From the NCBI GenBank assembly GCA_948474755.1, contig CAOLHI010001804.1, forward strand, positions 806,001 to 870,000: a stretch of DNA of 64,000 nucleotides, in the 5' to 3' direction. This stretch comes from Ctenosaura bakeri (taxonomy: Eukaryota; Chordata; Lepidosauria; Squamata; Iguanidae). Within the stretch, counting starts at the first letter, position 1. Each line of letters starts with the position of its first letter. The position numbers and the translations under genes are program-made. The notes under the pieces are model-generated. The model was not told the origin of the DNA. It ran no database searches and was given only the letters and a program-made list of their open reading frames with translations. This document shows positions 11,290 through 21,708 of this stretch, one piece after another.

Positions 11290-12270
11290 GCTAACAGGGT
11301 AAGGTCTGCAGCAAATGCAAGTTGATTGCCCTGTTAGAAGAGAAGGTTCAGCAACTTGAGGCTCATGTATCTACACTTCAGCATATTAGGGAGCATGAGG
11401 TTTTCTTGAACAATGTGGACTGCTCTGGATGAGGAATACAAAAAGGATTTCACTGAGAAGATTTGTTTCCAAATACAGGAGGTAGTCATTTGGAAGGATG
11501 TAACTTATAGAAGTAGACAGACTTATAGTGGTAAGTATCCCCACCTGTCACGTGGGAGACTGGGGTTCGATTCCCTGATGGGGAAGAAAAAAAAAAGTAG
11601 ATAGACCAGGGATCTTTCTGTGAGTTTGGGACTACAGAATTGATTCAAAGCTCTCTTCCTTATCAGTGATGATGAGGAACAGGAACAAGAGCAACAATGT
11701 CTGTCCTCTGAGAGCATGCAGGTGACCTTGGAAGGTTCAGCACATGGAATGGCCCTTGTCAATTCCCAGAGGAGAAGTGTGGTGGTGGTAGGAGACTCCT
11801 TGCTGAGGGGAACAGAAGTATTGATTTGTGGTCTCGAGTACGTCTCGAGAGTGTGCTGTCTCCCTGGGACAAAAATTAGTGGCTGACAAGACTCACCAAT
11901 CTACTGACAGTTACTCCTTCCTTTTGGTCCATGTGGGAACCAATGATACTGCAAGGCATAGCCTTCAGGATTTCACAAGAGATTAAGAGGGTCTGGATAG
12001 AATCTGTAGGACCTTGATGTATAGGTTGTCATTTCATCTCTCCTTCCAGTTGAAAGACCTGTACAGCCCAAGAAGGGAGAGAAGAATAGTGGAGACAAAC
12101 AACTGGCTCTGCAGATCATACTTCAGGGAACAGTTTGGCTTCTAGGACCATGGTCTATGGTTTCATGAAGATAGACTTCTGGCAAGTGATTGGTTGCACC
12201 TCATAGCAGCTGGTAGGAACATTTTTGCCAAGAGTCTCATAAACTTGATTAGGAGGGCTTTAAACTGACA
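11290..12270 (+). pseudogene. CR1 ORF1 with SGNH esterase domain
   Basis: Translation shows 'CSKCKLIALLEEKVQQLEAHV', a short coiled coil, then the esterase block I 'VVVVGDSLLRGTE' (Gly-Asp-Ser), the 'HVGTNDTA' box with the Asn-Asp pair, and 'DWLHLIAAGRNIFAKSLINLIRRALN', which holds the late catalytic His region. CR1 ORF1 proteins are known to carry this esterase. Several frameshifts and stops plus the tRNA insertion inactivate it. Confidence 0.78.
11522..11596 (+). pseudogene. Retroposed tRNA-Asp(GTC) pseudogene with poly(A) tail
   Basis: From 'TATAGTGG' on, the sequence follows a nuclear tRNA-Asp: anticodon loop CTGTCAC within the pair CCAC/GTGG, T-arm GGTTCGATTCC and acceptor 3' half. About the first ten nucleotides are missing. 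A run of ten or more A follows the 3' end. The whole is flanked by AGTAGACAGA (11,512-11,521) and AGTAGATAGA (from 11,596), a target-site duplication with one change. This marks LINE-type retroposition, not a native tRNA gene. The host sequence is the CR1 ORF1. Confidence 0.85.
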
Positions 12271-12423
12271 TATGTGGGGGAGGGAGACAATATTCTTGAG
12301 GGCAGGATTTCATAAAGTCTTAGAGATAATACCCTTAATATTAATATTATAGGGAGAACTGGACGAGTAGTACAAGAACCTAAGACTTGAAGGAAAAAAC
12401 CCTGAAATGTACAGCTATGAAGA

Positions 12424-12990
12424 ATGCCCCATGGTTTTAGATATTGCTACACTAATGCACAGAGCATGAGAAATAAACAAGATGAACTTGAACTCTTAAC
12501 CCAGAAAAGCAAAAATGACATAATAGGCATCAATGAAACCTGGCAAGATGAGTCACATGACTGGAATGTCATAATAGAGTGGTATAACCTATTCCAGGGT
12601 AATAGACCAAATAGAAAAGGAGGAAGAGTAGCATTATATGTCAAGGATGTTTACACCTGTGAAGACTTCCATGACTTGAGTCCTAGAAGTTAGGTTGAGA
12701 TCATCTTGTTAAAAATTAAGGAGGCGAGAAATAATAGTGATGCCATTGTGGGGGTCTAGCACAGACCCCTAAGCCAGAGTAGGGTCTTGGATGATGTCTT
12801 TTTGGAAGAGATGACAAAACTTTCAGAAAGGAGAGATATAGTAGCAATGGGAGATTTCAGCTAACCTAGTATTTATTGGAAGTCAAATTTTGCCAAAAAT
12901 ATGAAGTCCAACAAAATCCTCACTTGCCTTGCAAACAGTTTCATTGTCGAGAAGGTAGAAGAGGGAACAAGGGGAACAGCTATTTCAGAT
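12424..12990 (+). pseudogene. CR1 ORF2 endonuclease domain, N-terminal part
   Basis: An open frame of 89 codons reads 'CYTNAQSMRNKQDELEL', 'DIIGINETWQDESHDWN' and 'NRKGGRVALYVKDVY', the N-terminal blocks of an apurinic-type LINE endonuclease with the conserved Asn and the Glu of NETW. A stop at about 12,693 is followed by further endonuclease-like sequence around 12,840-12,990. Confidence 0.8.
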
Positions 12991-13004
12991 CTCCTCCTAT
13001 TTTA

Positions 13005-13340
13005 GATCACACCAACTCTCTTCCTGCATCATATGTCCTTTGTTCTCTGGGGTCCTATCTGCTGACACCTCTCTCTGACACCATCTGCTGGCACCTGCCT
13101 GCCTCCATGAAGCTCTCTCAAGCTGAAAAGCTCCAACTTCCTGACCCTTGAACTCCTAGTCTAACCTTTCTTTTCTTTCTTTCCTCAAGAAGATGAACCT
13201 GTGCTAATTATGCATAAGTATTCATGAGTAAAACTATTTTTACTTAGCTTATGAAAAAGACTATGTTTGATTTCTTTCTTTGCTAGTTATTGTGTGGGGT
13301 GTTGATTAAGCTAGTTACTGCTTCAACTTCCATCCAGCAT
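13005..13340. other. Unidentified insertion in the CR1 ORF2
   Basis: CR1 similarity to the copy at 63.1-63.6 kb lapses here and resumes near 13,395. The block contains 'cttgaactcctagtctaac', shared with the terminal repeat that received the Harbinger insertion. It may be a diverged member of that family; I cannot define its ends. Confidence 0.35.
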
Positions 13341-14473
13341 TTTTAGATACTCTGCTTGAGAGATCCACTAAAATTTTTCACATTTCCCCATAAGTTCATG
13401 ATGGATGGGAGTTTCTTAAAAGTGAGATACTGAAGGCACAATTTCAAACAGTACCAGCAATGAAGAAAAATGGGACGTGTCTAATGAAACCAGGATGGAT
13501 GTCCAACGAATTTTCCATTGAGCTAAGATTTAAACATGTAGAAGAAACAGAAAAAGGGGGAAATTGCCAAAGAGGAATTCAAACAAATAGCCAGTATATG
13601 TAAGGAGAAAGTCAGAAAAACTAAAGTGCAGAACAAGTTCAGACTTGCTAGAGAGGTTAGAACAATAAAAGTGTTTTGCTTATGTCTTCTATATGGAGAA
13701 GATGGCGAAATGTTGATGGGGGCAGAAAAAAGGCAGAACTACTCAATATTTTTTTTGCCTCATTTTTCTCCCAAAAAGAAAACAGTGCTCTACCTGGAGA
13801 AAATGGTAGGGGAAATGCAGCACAGTATAGGTAAAGAGGTAGTACAGGAATACCTGGCTACTCTAAATTAATTCAAGTCCCCAGGGCTAGATGAACTACA
13901 TCCAAGAGAATTAAAAGAACTGGCAAAGGACAATTTCAGAACCACTGACAATAATTTTTGAGATTTCCTGGAGAACAGGAGAAATCCCAGGAGAGTGGAA
14001 AAGGGCAAATGTTGTCCCCATCTTCAAAAAGAGAAAATATAGGACCCAAACAATTACCACCTAGTCAGCCTGACATCAATACCAGCAAAGATTCTAGTGC
14101 AAATCATTAAACAGACAGTCTGTAAGCACTTGGAAAGGAATATGGTGATCACTAAAAGTCAACATGTGTTTCTCCAAAACAAGTTAATCTTATCTCCCTT
14201 TTGTCCCTTCCCCTGTCCAACAATTAAGGAGCTATCACAATTCCCATTAGAACTTTGTCATCTAATGCTAAGGACATTAGCTTGTTCCAGACCCCATTGT
14301 CCACTCTGCAGTCTCCATTGTCTACTTTGCCCGAGAGCCATTAACACCTTCCTCCCAAGGCAGAAAAAGAGTGTTTAAACTCTGCTTTTCACCAGATAAC
14401 TTGTAGTACTCTTGGCATACTGGCTGTCACTCTGCTGCTCCAATTCCCTATTTGTACTACTCTTGAACTCCTA

Positions 14474-14486
14474 GGCCCTTTTCGCA
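14474..14486 (+). repeat. Harbinger left terminal inverted repeat
   Basis: GGCCCTTTTCGCA, preceded by target duplication CTA. The following bases CGTAGG differ from the right end, so the perfect repeat is 13 bp. Confidence 0.93.
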
Positions 14487-14887
14487 CGTAGGTCATTAGC
14501 GCAATGAGGGAGAGCCCTCGCGCTATTGTAAACTTCGCAAAAAAGCCCCTTGCACTCCGCACTCAGCAGGGCATTTGCGAGAGAGCACCGGTCCCCGTCC
14601 GGTGCCTTTTCCGCATGTGAGTGTCAAGGGCCACGCCCAGGTCCCTCCCTGTCCCCGCCCCACTGGCCCTGATTGGCCGGTGGGTTTTTTGGTTTTTTCG
14701 GTCCACCGTGCTAACGTTAGCACGATAGATCCTGCCAACGGGCCATCGCAGCAGCCCCAAGGGCAGCCCAGTAGCAGGGCTCACCTCTCCTAACGAGCCG
14801 CCCCGGAAAAGGTGGAGACTGGCTGGAGACATTGCAGCTGTGACACAGCTGGAGCAGCAGCCCTCCCCACTACGCCGATGACCCGCC
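14487..14887 (+). promoter_or_regulatory. Harbinger left subterminal region and transposase 5' leader
   Basis: GC-rich region without a gene. It contains a perfect 16-bp palindrome GTGCTAACGTTAGCAC at 14,708-14,723 and a 'gcgcaatgagggagagccctcgcgc' hairpin near 14,500. A related imperfect palindrome GTGCTAATGATAGCAC occurs near the other end at 22,354-22,369. Such paired subterminal motifs are candidate binding sites for the Myb-like proteins or transposase; that role is inferred. Confidence 0.5.
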
Positions 14888-16470
14888 ATGGAGCCTGGCG
14901 AGACAGAGCTCCTCGGGACACTGGCAATACAGCTGTATATGAACAACGTGACTGCTGTGCAAGCCTGGACGGCAGGACAGCGGCGGAGGGCTGGGGGAGC
15001 CGTCGTGGGGGCGGCTGCGGCCGTCTGCACCCGAGCAGCCGCCACCACCACTGCCTCCGCAGCATCCGACGGGGAGCAGCTAGCCGATCCCCACGTTGCA
15101 GTGCATGCCTGGCTGGGCACCCTTCCGCGTCCTCGGAGATGGTGGATCAGGACCCGTGTGCAGCGAGACTGGTGGCTCCAGGAAGTGCTGGCAACCTGGG
15201 ATGACGAAACGTGGCTGTACCACTTCAGAATGACACGGGCCACCCTCTTTGAAATCATGGAACATCTGCGCCCACAGCTTCAGCGCGCCACCACCGTCAT
15301 GAGAGTGCCCATCTCTGTAGAGGAGCGGGTCGCCGTCGCGATCTGGTGGCTCTCCACTCCCCTAACCTACAGGAAGACCGCCAACACCTTCGGACTCGGA
15401 ATCTCCACGGTGGCAGAGATTGGCGTGGAAGTCTGCCTCGCCATAGAACATGCCCTGCTGAGCACCACTGTCCGCCTGCACAACCACCGCACAGTGAGTC
15501 CGCTCAGCAGTAGTGGCTGTGCATCAGGCAGCATGACCGTCTGGCGACTGCCATGTCATGCACAGCCGTGGCGCGCGCCCCCTCCCATCCCCACAGCTCA
15601 GGTGGCACGCTGCCACTAGGGACACATAACCGGGGCCGGTGGGCGGGCGTCACCAGGCAGGGGGCGGCGGCTCCATCCTCCCGGCAGTCCCCGCCTCCCC
15701 GAGCCATGTCACGTCCCAGTGGCGTCAGCGAAGCCCCCAAGACATTGATGTCCCCTGTTGATGGCAGTTTCCCATCCCACCTTTAGGTCATGGACGGCTT
15801 CGAGGCCATGGGATTCCCCCAGTGTATTGGCGCCGTGGACGGGACCCATATCCCCGTACGGCCCCCGAAAGCACGGGCACAGGAGTTCCTCAACAGAAAG
15901 GACAGCTTCTCCATCCTGCTGCAAGGCCTGACGGATCATTCCGGGCAGTTCCTGGATATTGAGTTGGGGTATACGGGTCGCAACCATGATGCACATGTCT
16001 TCCGTCACTCAGTCCTGTGGCAGGCCATGGAGGCCAAGCGATTCGTCCCTGGCAACCCGACCGTCACCATCCACGGCGTGCGGGTCGGGCCCGTCATCTT
16101 GGCAGATGGAGCCTACCCCTTGGGACGGTGGCTCGTGAAGCCCTACAGAGGTCGCCTAAACCCCCAGCAAATGGCCTACAACAGAGTATTCCATCAGTGC
16201 CGCAATGTCGTGGAGCATGCCTTTGGTAGGCTGAAGGCCAGATGGGGCTGCCTGTCAGCTCCACTGACCATCTCGGAGCCTAATTTCCTGCTGGTCATCG
16301 CTGCCTGCGTGGTCCTGCACAACATCTGCAAAAGCAAGGGCCATGCACTGCATCCCAGCCTCCCCCGCCTGCACCCGTCACCATCCCCCCAGGTGCCTAT
16401 GTCTACGCGGCACACGATCAGAGGAGGCTGCAGGAGGGCCAGAGGGTCAGGGACGCCATCGCCAGGATGA
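14888..16470 (+). CDS. Harbinger DDE transposase, two exons
   Basis: This protein would cut and rejoin the element at its terminal repeats in the nucleus. Exon 1 is 14,888-15,493, starting at an ATG in an excellent context (CCGCCATGG). Exon 2 starts at 15,787 after a GT-AG intron, phase 0, joining NHRT to VMDGF. About 429 residues, usual for the family. An N-terminal Ala-rich part is followed by a helical 'FRMTRATLFEIMEHLRPQL' segment and a helix-turn-helix-like 'YRKTANTFGLGISTVAEI'. The catalytic triad is visible: Asp in 'IGAVDGTHIPV' (about residue 220), Asp in 'ILADGAYPLGRWLVKPY', and Glu in 'NVVEHAFGRLKARWG'. After 'LHNICKSKG' the frame runs to a stop at 16,468. The adjoining frame instead gives 'QRRLQEGQRVRDAIARMIAG' ending at 16,479-16,481, which looks like a family C-terminus, so a one-base shift near 16,335-16,350 is possible. 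Polyadenylation signal AATAAA at 16,599-16,604. Confidence 0.9.
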
Positions 16471-16598
16471 TCGCTGGCTGACCCACTGTCTCCGCCCCCA
16501 GCCGCAGTCAAAGACACCATGTGCCTTCCCTCCCTAATCTGGTGACGAAACATGGAAGCACAGCACGTATTCTGTATGCATCAGCCTTTGCCTCTGTG

Positions 16599-16604
16599 AA
16601 TAAA
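16599..16604 (+). terminator. Polyadenylation signal of the transposase gene
   Basis: AATAAA about 120 bp past the stop codon, on the coding strand, ahead of the convergent gene. Confidence 0.6.
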
Positions 16605-16851
16605 TGGTACACGTGGTGCCCCATGACCCCTTGTGTGGACCCTCATTGCCATAAGCACAGCACGCTCGCGTTGCCAGCATGGTCCGTGGTCCCCGTTGGC
16701 AGAGGGAGGGGGGAGACACGCCACGGGAACATCAGAGGGCATGCTGAGGGGCAGCCAGTGCAGGAGAGGCGCCCATGACTGAGGCGTCCCTGTCACACCC
16801 ACTCTTAACTGCTGGGGAGGAAGGACACAGACATGGTGGCAGGAATGTGTG

Positions 16852-16857
16852 TTTATT
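16852..16857 (-). terminator. Polyadenylation signal of the minus-strand Myb-like gene
   Basis: AATAAA on the minus strand, about 215 bp past the stop at 17,074. The two convergent genes thus have separate, closely spaced 3' ends. Confidence 0.6.
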
Positions 16858-17073
16858 AGGCAGTCTCTGTACGCGGTGACAGGCAGGCAGCAGAGGGAAC
16901 CCATGCTGGGCAGCGAGTGCCAGATGTTGTTCCCTGTTTGCCGCTGGCAGCAATGCTCACCAGCAGAGCAGAAGCAGGTCCCCACCCGGGCACCAGAAGG
17001 CACAGAGAAGGCAAGCAGTTAACGTCCCTTCCCAGCAGAGATGTCCTCCCCCCTTCAGGCAAGGCAAGCCAAA

Positions 17074-19340
17074 TCATGGGCTATAGCGTTGCACTCTCTT
17101 TCGCGCATGTCTCCCTGTCTCAACAGCAGCCTCCTCTTGGGACAGCCCCTCAGGAGGCAGCTGGGCAACAGAGGGAAGCCCGGCCATCCCTTGTTGCGAT
17201 GTGGAGGGGACCGCAGAGGAAGCCAGCGGAGTGGAGCCACCGCCCGAAGGGCGAGACCCCAGCTTGCGCAGTATGGCAGACATGAACCTGTTCGTGCTGC
17301 GCATCTCCTCCACCACACCTTCCTGGCACTCTGCGTTCCTGTCCACATCCTCCCTGTACGTGTCAACCAGTTGCTGGAGAATGGCATTGGTAGCAGTCAG
17401 TGCCGTCTCCATTCCTCTCTGGTGCGCCCTCCGCTCGGCTGCCGAGGCATCATGCAGCTCCCATGAGTGCTGCATGATGGCCGTGGCAATTGCCTCACCC
17501 CTACGCCCTGTGCGGTCCCTCGCCCGGGCAGCCACCATTCTTGAGCGGGGAGACATTGCCGCAGTGCTGACAGTGGATCCGCCGCTTCGCTCACTCGGAC
17601 CTGGCTCTGGAAGGAACACAGACAAGTTGTCAGTCCAGGGAGCAGAACAACCCCCACCCCCGGTGCCCTGTGGGCTCGCAACACATTTCTGGACGGGCAG
17701 AAACATGAGGGAGGGACACAGGCCCCTGCTGCACGGGTGCCACACTGGCAGCATCTATGGTTCACTGGGCAGCGCCTCTATGGGAGGGCTCTGAACCATC
17801 CGGCCACGGTGTAGAGGTCTTTTCTCATCATGCTTACCAGGGCGAAAAAGCCCCGAGTCAGTGGCCGCGCTCCCTAACATGGCCTCGTCATCAGCCGACT
17901 CCTCGCTTCCCTGGCCGCCGCCAGCGCCCTCGAAACTACCCACGCTGCCTTGGCCACTAGGCAGGGGTTGGCTGCAGCTTCCCATGCTCTCCTCATCTGG
18001 CATATTGTCCTCTGCTTGTGCCGCAGACCCTGTCAAGAGCATGACACCACACACTGTCTACTTGAGCGGATGGCTGGCGACAGGCCCCCCTGGCACCCAG
18101 TGACAGCTGACGCCCTGGCTCCCGATGGCCGTGCCCAATGGCAGCGTGGCCACGTCGGCCACGCATGCCTGGGGTGGCACGGAGGGACTTTCCTGTTGCA
18201 TACAGGGGGAACGTGGGCACGAGGGGGCCGCCAGATCCGAGGGCTGGGCATAGAGATGTTGCCCATGGAGTTCCATGTTTCTGCATCACACGCACACACA
18301 AGCAGTCGCGGCCAACAGAGCAGCACCAGGGTGTGCCTCAGTGCCATAGGGACCCCACCGGGGGCCGTGCTGCAGAAGCGGGTGTGTGGCGCTTACCATG
18401 GCACACGTCACCGTGTCACCTGCCGTGCTTCTCCAGGCCAGGCCTCCTGAGCTCACTCTGCCCTTGGCTTCCCCCGCTTCCTGCGTCCGCTGATGAGCCA
18501 CTGTGCCATGTTTTCCCTATGCCCGCTCAGTTGACATTCCTGAACTGCAAGGGCTGCCAGACTGGGAGCCGCTTATCAGCAGCCCACATTCCAACCCTGT
18601 CGCCTCCCTGCTATCCCAGACATGCACCTGCATCCAAGGCCTGAGAACTGCCCGGCTCCTGGCACTCCCATTTGGGCCGTTCCCACGGGAAGCCAACAGC
18701 CCAGAGCGGGAGTGCGGGAGAAGGCAGCCCGGGCTCCGGAGGGGACTCCAGGTCCCATCGCTTCCCCTGTGCCTGGCAGCCTGTGGGGCGGACAGTGGGT
18801 TCCGGCCCAGCGCCCCACGTGCCACCGCCGCCAGCCCAGGAGGCCCCTTCCCCCAGGGACATTCCTACCGGTCGACACTGCAGGGCCGTCATCCGTGGTC
18901 TGAGATGCATCCATGGGCTCTTCCTCGGGTGCGGCAACCCTGGTGTCTGCGCATCCACCGCCACCACCACGGACCAGTTTGAGGCTAGAGGTGACACGCT
19001 TCGGGGCCATGCTCGCATCCCCACGGAGGATGTCATGGAGTTGCCTATAGTAGGGGCAGATGGCGGGCTGCGCTCCCGTCATGCGGTTATGGGCGAGGAC
19101 CCGGCGGTACTCCTGGTGCATCATTTTCGTCTTGTTCCTACATTCCACGGCCGTCCGGCGGTGACCCTTGTGTCCCATCTCTGCCGCGATCTCCTGGAAC
19201 ACTTGTATGTTCCTCTGGCTACTGCGCAGGAGCTCCTGATACCTCGGCTGGCCCCAGATCTCTAGGAGATCCTCGATCTCAGCGGGCCGCCATGCTATTC
19301 CTCTCCCTTGAACCCTGTCGGGGGAGGCGGGCGCGTCCAT
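17074..19340 (-). CDS. Harbinger SANT/Myb-like protein 1, three exons
   Basis: Exons on the minus strand: 19,340-18,869, 18,029-17,838 and 17,606-17,074. All introns are GT-AG and phase 1, giving 398 residues without a break. The ATG at 19,340 (MDAPASPDR) is the first in frame. Residues about 15-105 form a Myb/SANT trihelix-type DNA-binding domain: 'IAWRPAEIEDLLEIW', 'FQEIAAEMGHKGHRRTAVECRNKTKMM' and 'YRRVLAHNRM'. The middle is acidic and Gly/Ser-rich (exon 2). The C-terminal exon is rich in Arg/Ala and predicted helix ('METALTATNAILQQLVDTYREDV', 'VVEEMRSTNRFMSAILRKL'), likely a coiled coil for oligomerisation. In the domesticated HARBI1-NAIF1 pair, the Myb-like partner helps nuclear import and DNA binding of the transposase; the same role is inferred. 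It is divergent from the gene at 19,746. Confidence 0.86.
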
Positions 19341-19745
19341 GTCGCCTTCCTGCGGTGCACCGAGGGGGCACACGTTTCCCCTCGGAGCTTTGGCTGGAGG
19401 CGCGGGCTGGCACGAGAGCCCCTGCCCACGTAGTAATGTGCTAACGATGGAACCAAGGAACTCCTGGCAAGGGACTGGCAGCCGCCCCTATGGGCGACCT
19501 CAGAAACTAAAAGGAAAGCCCGCCTGGGCTGCCTGCCTGTCGCTGTGTGATGACAGCCGTGTCTATTTGAAAAAGCCCCCTGGTGGGTAAAGGAAGTGGC
19601 CAGCTCAGGACCGTTGGAACTAGGGGCGGAGTGAGTGTGGGTTCCTGTTTGCATGGTGAGGCGAGTGTGTCTGTGCGTGGCGTCTGAGTGGTTGTTGTGT
19701 GTTGTGTGCGTGTTGTGTGTGTGGTACGTCGGGGTGCGTGTGGGC
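19341..19745. promoter_or_regulatory. Divergent promoter region between the two Myb-like genes
   Basis: About 405 bp separate the two start codons, which point away from each other. The stretch is CpG-rich and has an ETS-like GGAAGTG at about 19,590, followed by TG-rich sequence. It probably drives both genes; no TATA box is convincing. Confidence 0.5.
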
Positions 19746-21708
19746 ATGCCTCGGGAGGGGATCCTGTGGGCCGACGATGAGGTGCAGGTTCTCCTGTCCC
19801 TCGTGGCAGTCAGCGAGGGCGTGGATGTGCTTATGAAGAGCACCCCACTGCCCAGCAAGGCCCTGTATGAGGGCCTTGCGGCCGGCCTCACGGCCAAGGG
19901 CTTTGAACGGACGGCGGCCCAGGTCACCAACAAGTTCAAGGCCCTAAAGTGTCGCTTTTTCGACACAATGGAGCTGTTCCGTGGCCATCCGCCCCCACAT
20001 ACCCGGCCGAAATTCTTCGCGGCCATGTTCCGCATATGGAAGGCGGCGGGGAAGCCCAGGTGGGCCGGGGACACAAGGGCGGTAAGTGACAACGCACATG
20101 CCCATGTTGTCCCTGCTCCCATGCCACCATGGCCCTGTGAGGGGGGGCGACGACCAAGCCATGGACGGCCAGGCCATGGTGCCACCTAACTCATTGCTGG
20201 CCTCTGGCCTCGGTGGCCACCTGAAAGGGCTGCCCCAAGGGACAACCGTGGGGGGACGGACGCCTCACTACCGCCCCCTCGCTTCTGTTCTTCCCTCAGG
20301 AGCACGGAGGCGTCTTGTCCACGCGCCCACGGCCGCTGCGGGACAGCCCGGGACACGACGGTGAGGCAGATGTCCCCGCGCCACCCTGCCCATGGGATTC
20401 CCTATGCAGAGACAGTGGCAGTGCCCCTCTCTGGGGGCGGTGCCATGGCCCCTGCCACTGTCTGTGCAGTAGTCTCTGTCCGGGCCGCCCAGCTAAGATC
20501 CACTTTTGCCCCCTGCTTGCAGCTCGCCGTGGGACGAGGCCTCTGCCAGAGTCCTCCCAGTCCTCGGAGGGGGAGGGGACGTCGGGGAGCCGTCTGCAAG
20601 CACGCGCCCCTGCTCCCGTGACGCCTGAGGCTGCCAGTACAGGTGAGGACCCCCGTCCTGCCATGCAGTCCCGCAGACCAGCAGGGCTGCCCACTGCCAG
20701 ACCCCCTGCCTACTATGTCCAGCGGCCACACTGCATTTGTGCTGCTGTCAGGGAATCCTGCCTGGGCTCTCCATTCTCCTGGGAGGGGCCGGGCGGCTGC
20801 AGCTGTGGCTGATCCTGCTGTCGTTGCTCCCCCAGCTGCATCTGGCACCACCCCCCGGGGACTGTCCACCATCACCACCACCACGTCGGAGGAGGATGTT
20901 GGCGTGGCGGATGATGGCGCCGGGAGCTCGCCAACAGCGGGGCCGAGCCATGTGCCTGGTGAGTGGCGATGGGACTGGCCTGCTGGCACACGGACAGCCA
21001 TGTGTGGACCTCTCCCAGCTTCCCTGCACATGGAAGCTCAGGAATCTTTCCCCCTGAGCTTTTGCTGTCATGTCATCCCTGATAGGAGAGGGACCTGTCC
21101 TCCTCCAGCAGCGGATGGCCGGCGTGGAGCCCTTGGGGGCGGCTGTGCGGCATGTGGCTTCTCCGGCGCTGGTGGCTGGCGATGAAGGTGAGTACGGGGA
21201 GGGTGGTGTCCTGACGGGGGTCCCCCTGTCCCAGGCCTGTCCGCAGTGACGGTGGTTGCCTGTGGGAGCTTCGGCAACTCCTGTGCAGCCATGGCCACAC
21301 AGTGACAGATTGCTGCTCCCACAGGTGTGGTTGGAGTCGTCCACGGGCCGGAGCTGCCCACGGTGCAGGACTTGCTCCTGCGACTGCGGGAACTGGAGGA
21401 GCGGGTGGCCTCATCGGAGGAGCACAACAGGAGGGAATGTGAGTGTCAGGGCGGCTACTGCCCAACCACCCCTTGGGGCATGCTGTAGGGGCCGCCGCCG
21501 GGCTTTCCGTGGCCACGCTGATGCCTTTGTGTCCACCTGTCTATTCCCTGCAGATGAGACCCTCCTGAGGTCCGTGGAGGCAATGGCTACAGCTGTGGCT
21601 CAGAGGCTGGGGTTTCTGGAGGCCACGGTCCAACACCACCTAGCCGCCACGGAGCAGACCGTTGCGCAGCTGCTCCAGTGGAGGGAGCAGGTCACGGGGC
21701 CTCGGTGA
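19746..21708 (+). CDS. Harbinger SANT/Myb-like protein 2, seven exons
   Basis: Exons: 19,746-20,081, 20,300-20,360, 20,523-20,642, 20,836-20,958, 21,086-21,187, 21,325-21,438 and 21,554-21,708. Every intron is GT-AG. The first is phase 0 and the other five are phase 1, so all joins stay in frame and give 336 residues. Residues about 5-100 form a second, different SANT/Myb trihelix-type domain: 'GILWADDEVQVLLSLV', 'GLTAKGFERTAAQVTNKFKALK' and 'KFFAAMFRIW'. A long low-complexity Ser/Pro/Thr linker is spread over small exons. The last two exons encode leucine-heptad helices ('LPTVQDLLLRLRELEERV', 'VAQRLGFLEATVQHHL', 'TVAQLLQWREQV'), a likely coiled coil. The layout parallels protein 1, but the sequences differ. 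It could be a second DNA-binding subunit or an acquired cellular gene; the first is favoured because it lies inside the terminal repeats and has the usual domain type. Confidence 0.86.

Larger units (their letters stand above)
11131..14189 (+). mobile_element. CR1-type LINE, long but decayed copy
   Basis: Contains ORF1 (coiled coil plus SGNH esterase), the start of ORF2 (endonuclease) and RT traces near 13,400-14,185 such as 'KHLERNMVITKSQHVFLQNK'. It is interrupted by a retroposed tRNA-Asp (11,522-11,596) and by unidentified DNA at about 13,005-13,340. It ends at about 14,189, where another repeat starts. Its endonuclease region is similar to the decayed copy at 62.7-63.9 kb. Confidence 0.82.

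Noticed and set aside
11522..11596. Functional tRNA-Asp gene
   Set aside because: The 5' end is missing, and it has a poly(A) tail and flanking target duplication.
14563..15258. Long minus-strand frame opposite the transposase first exon
   Set aside because: It is antisense to a well-supported exon, has no recognisable domain and reflects the low stop frequency of GC-rich DNA.
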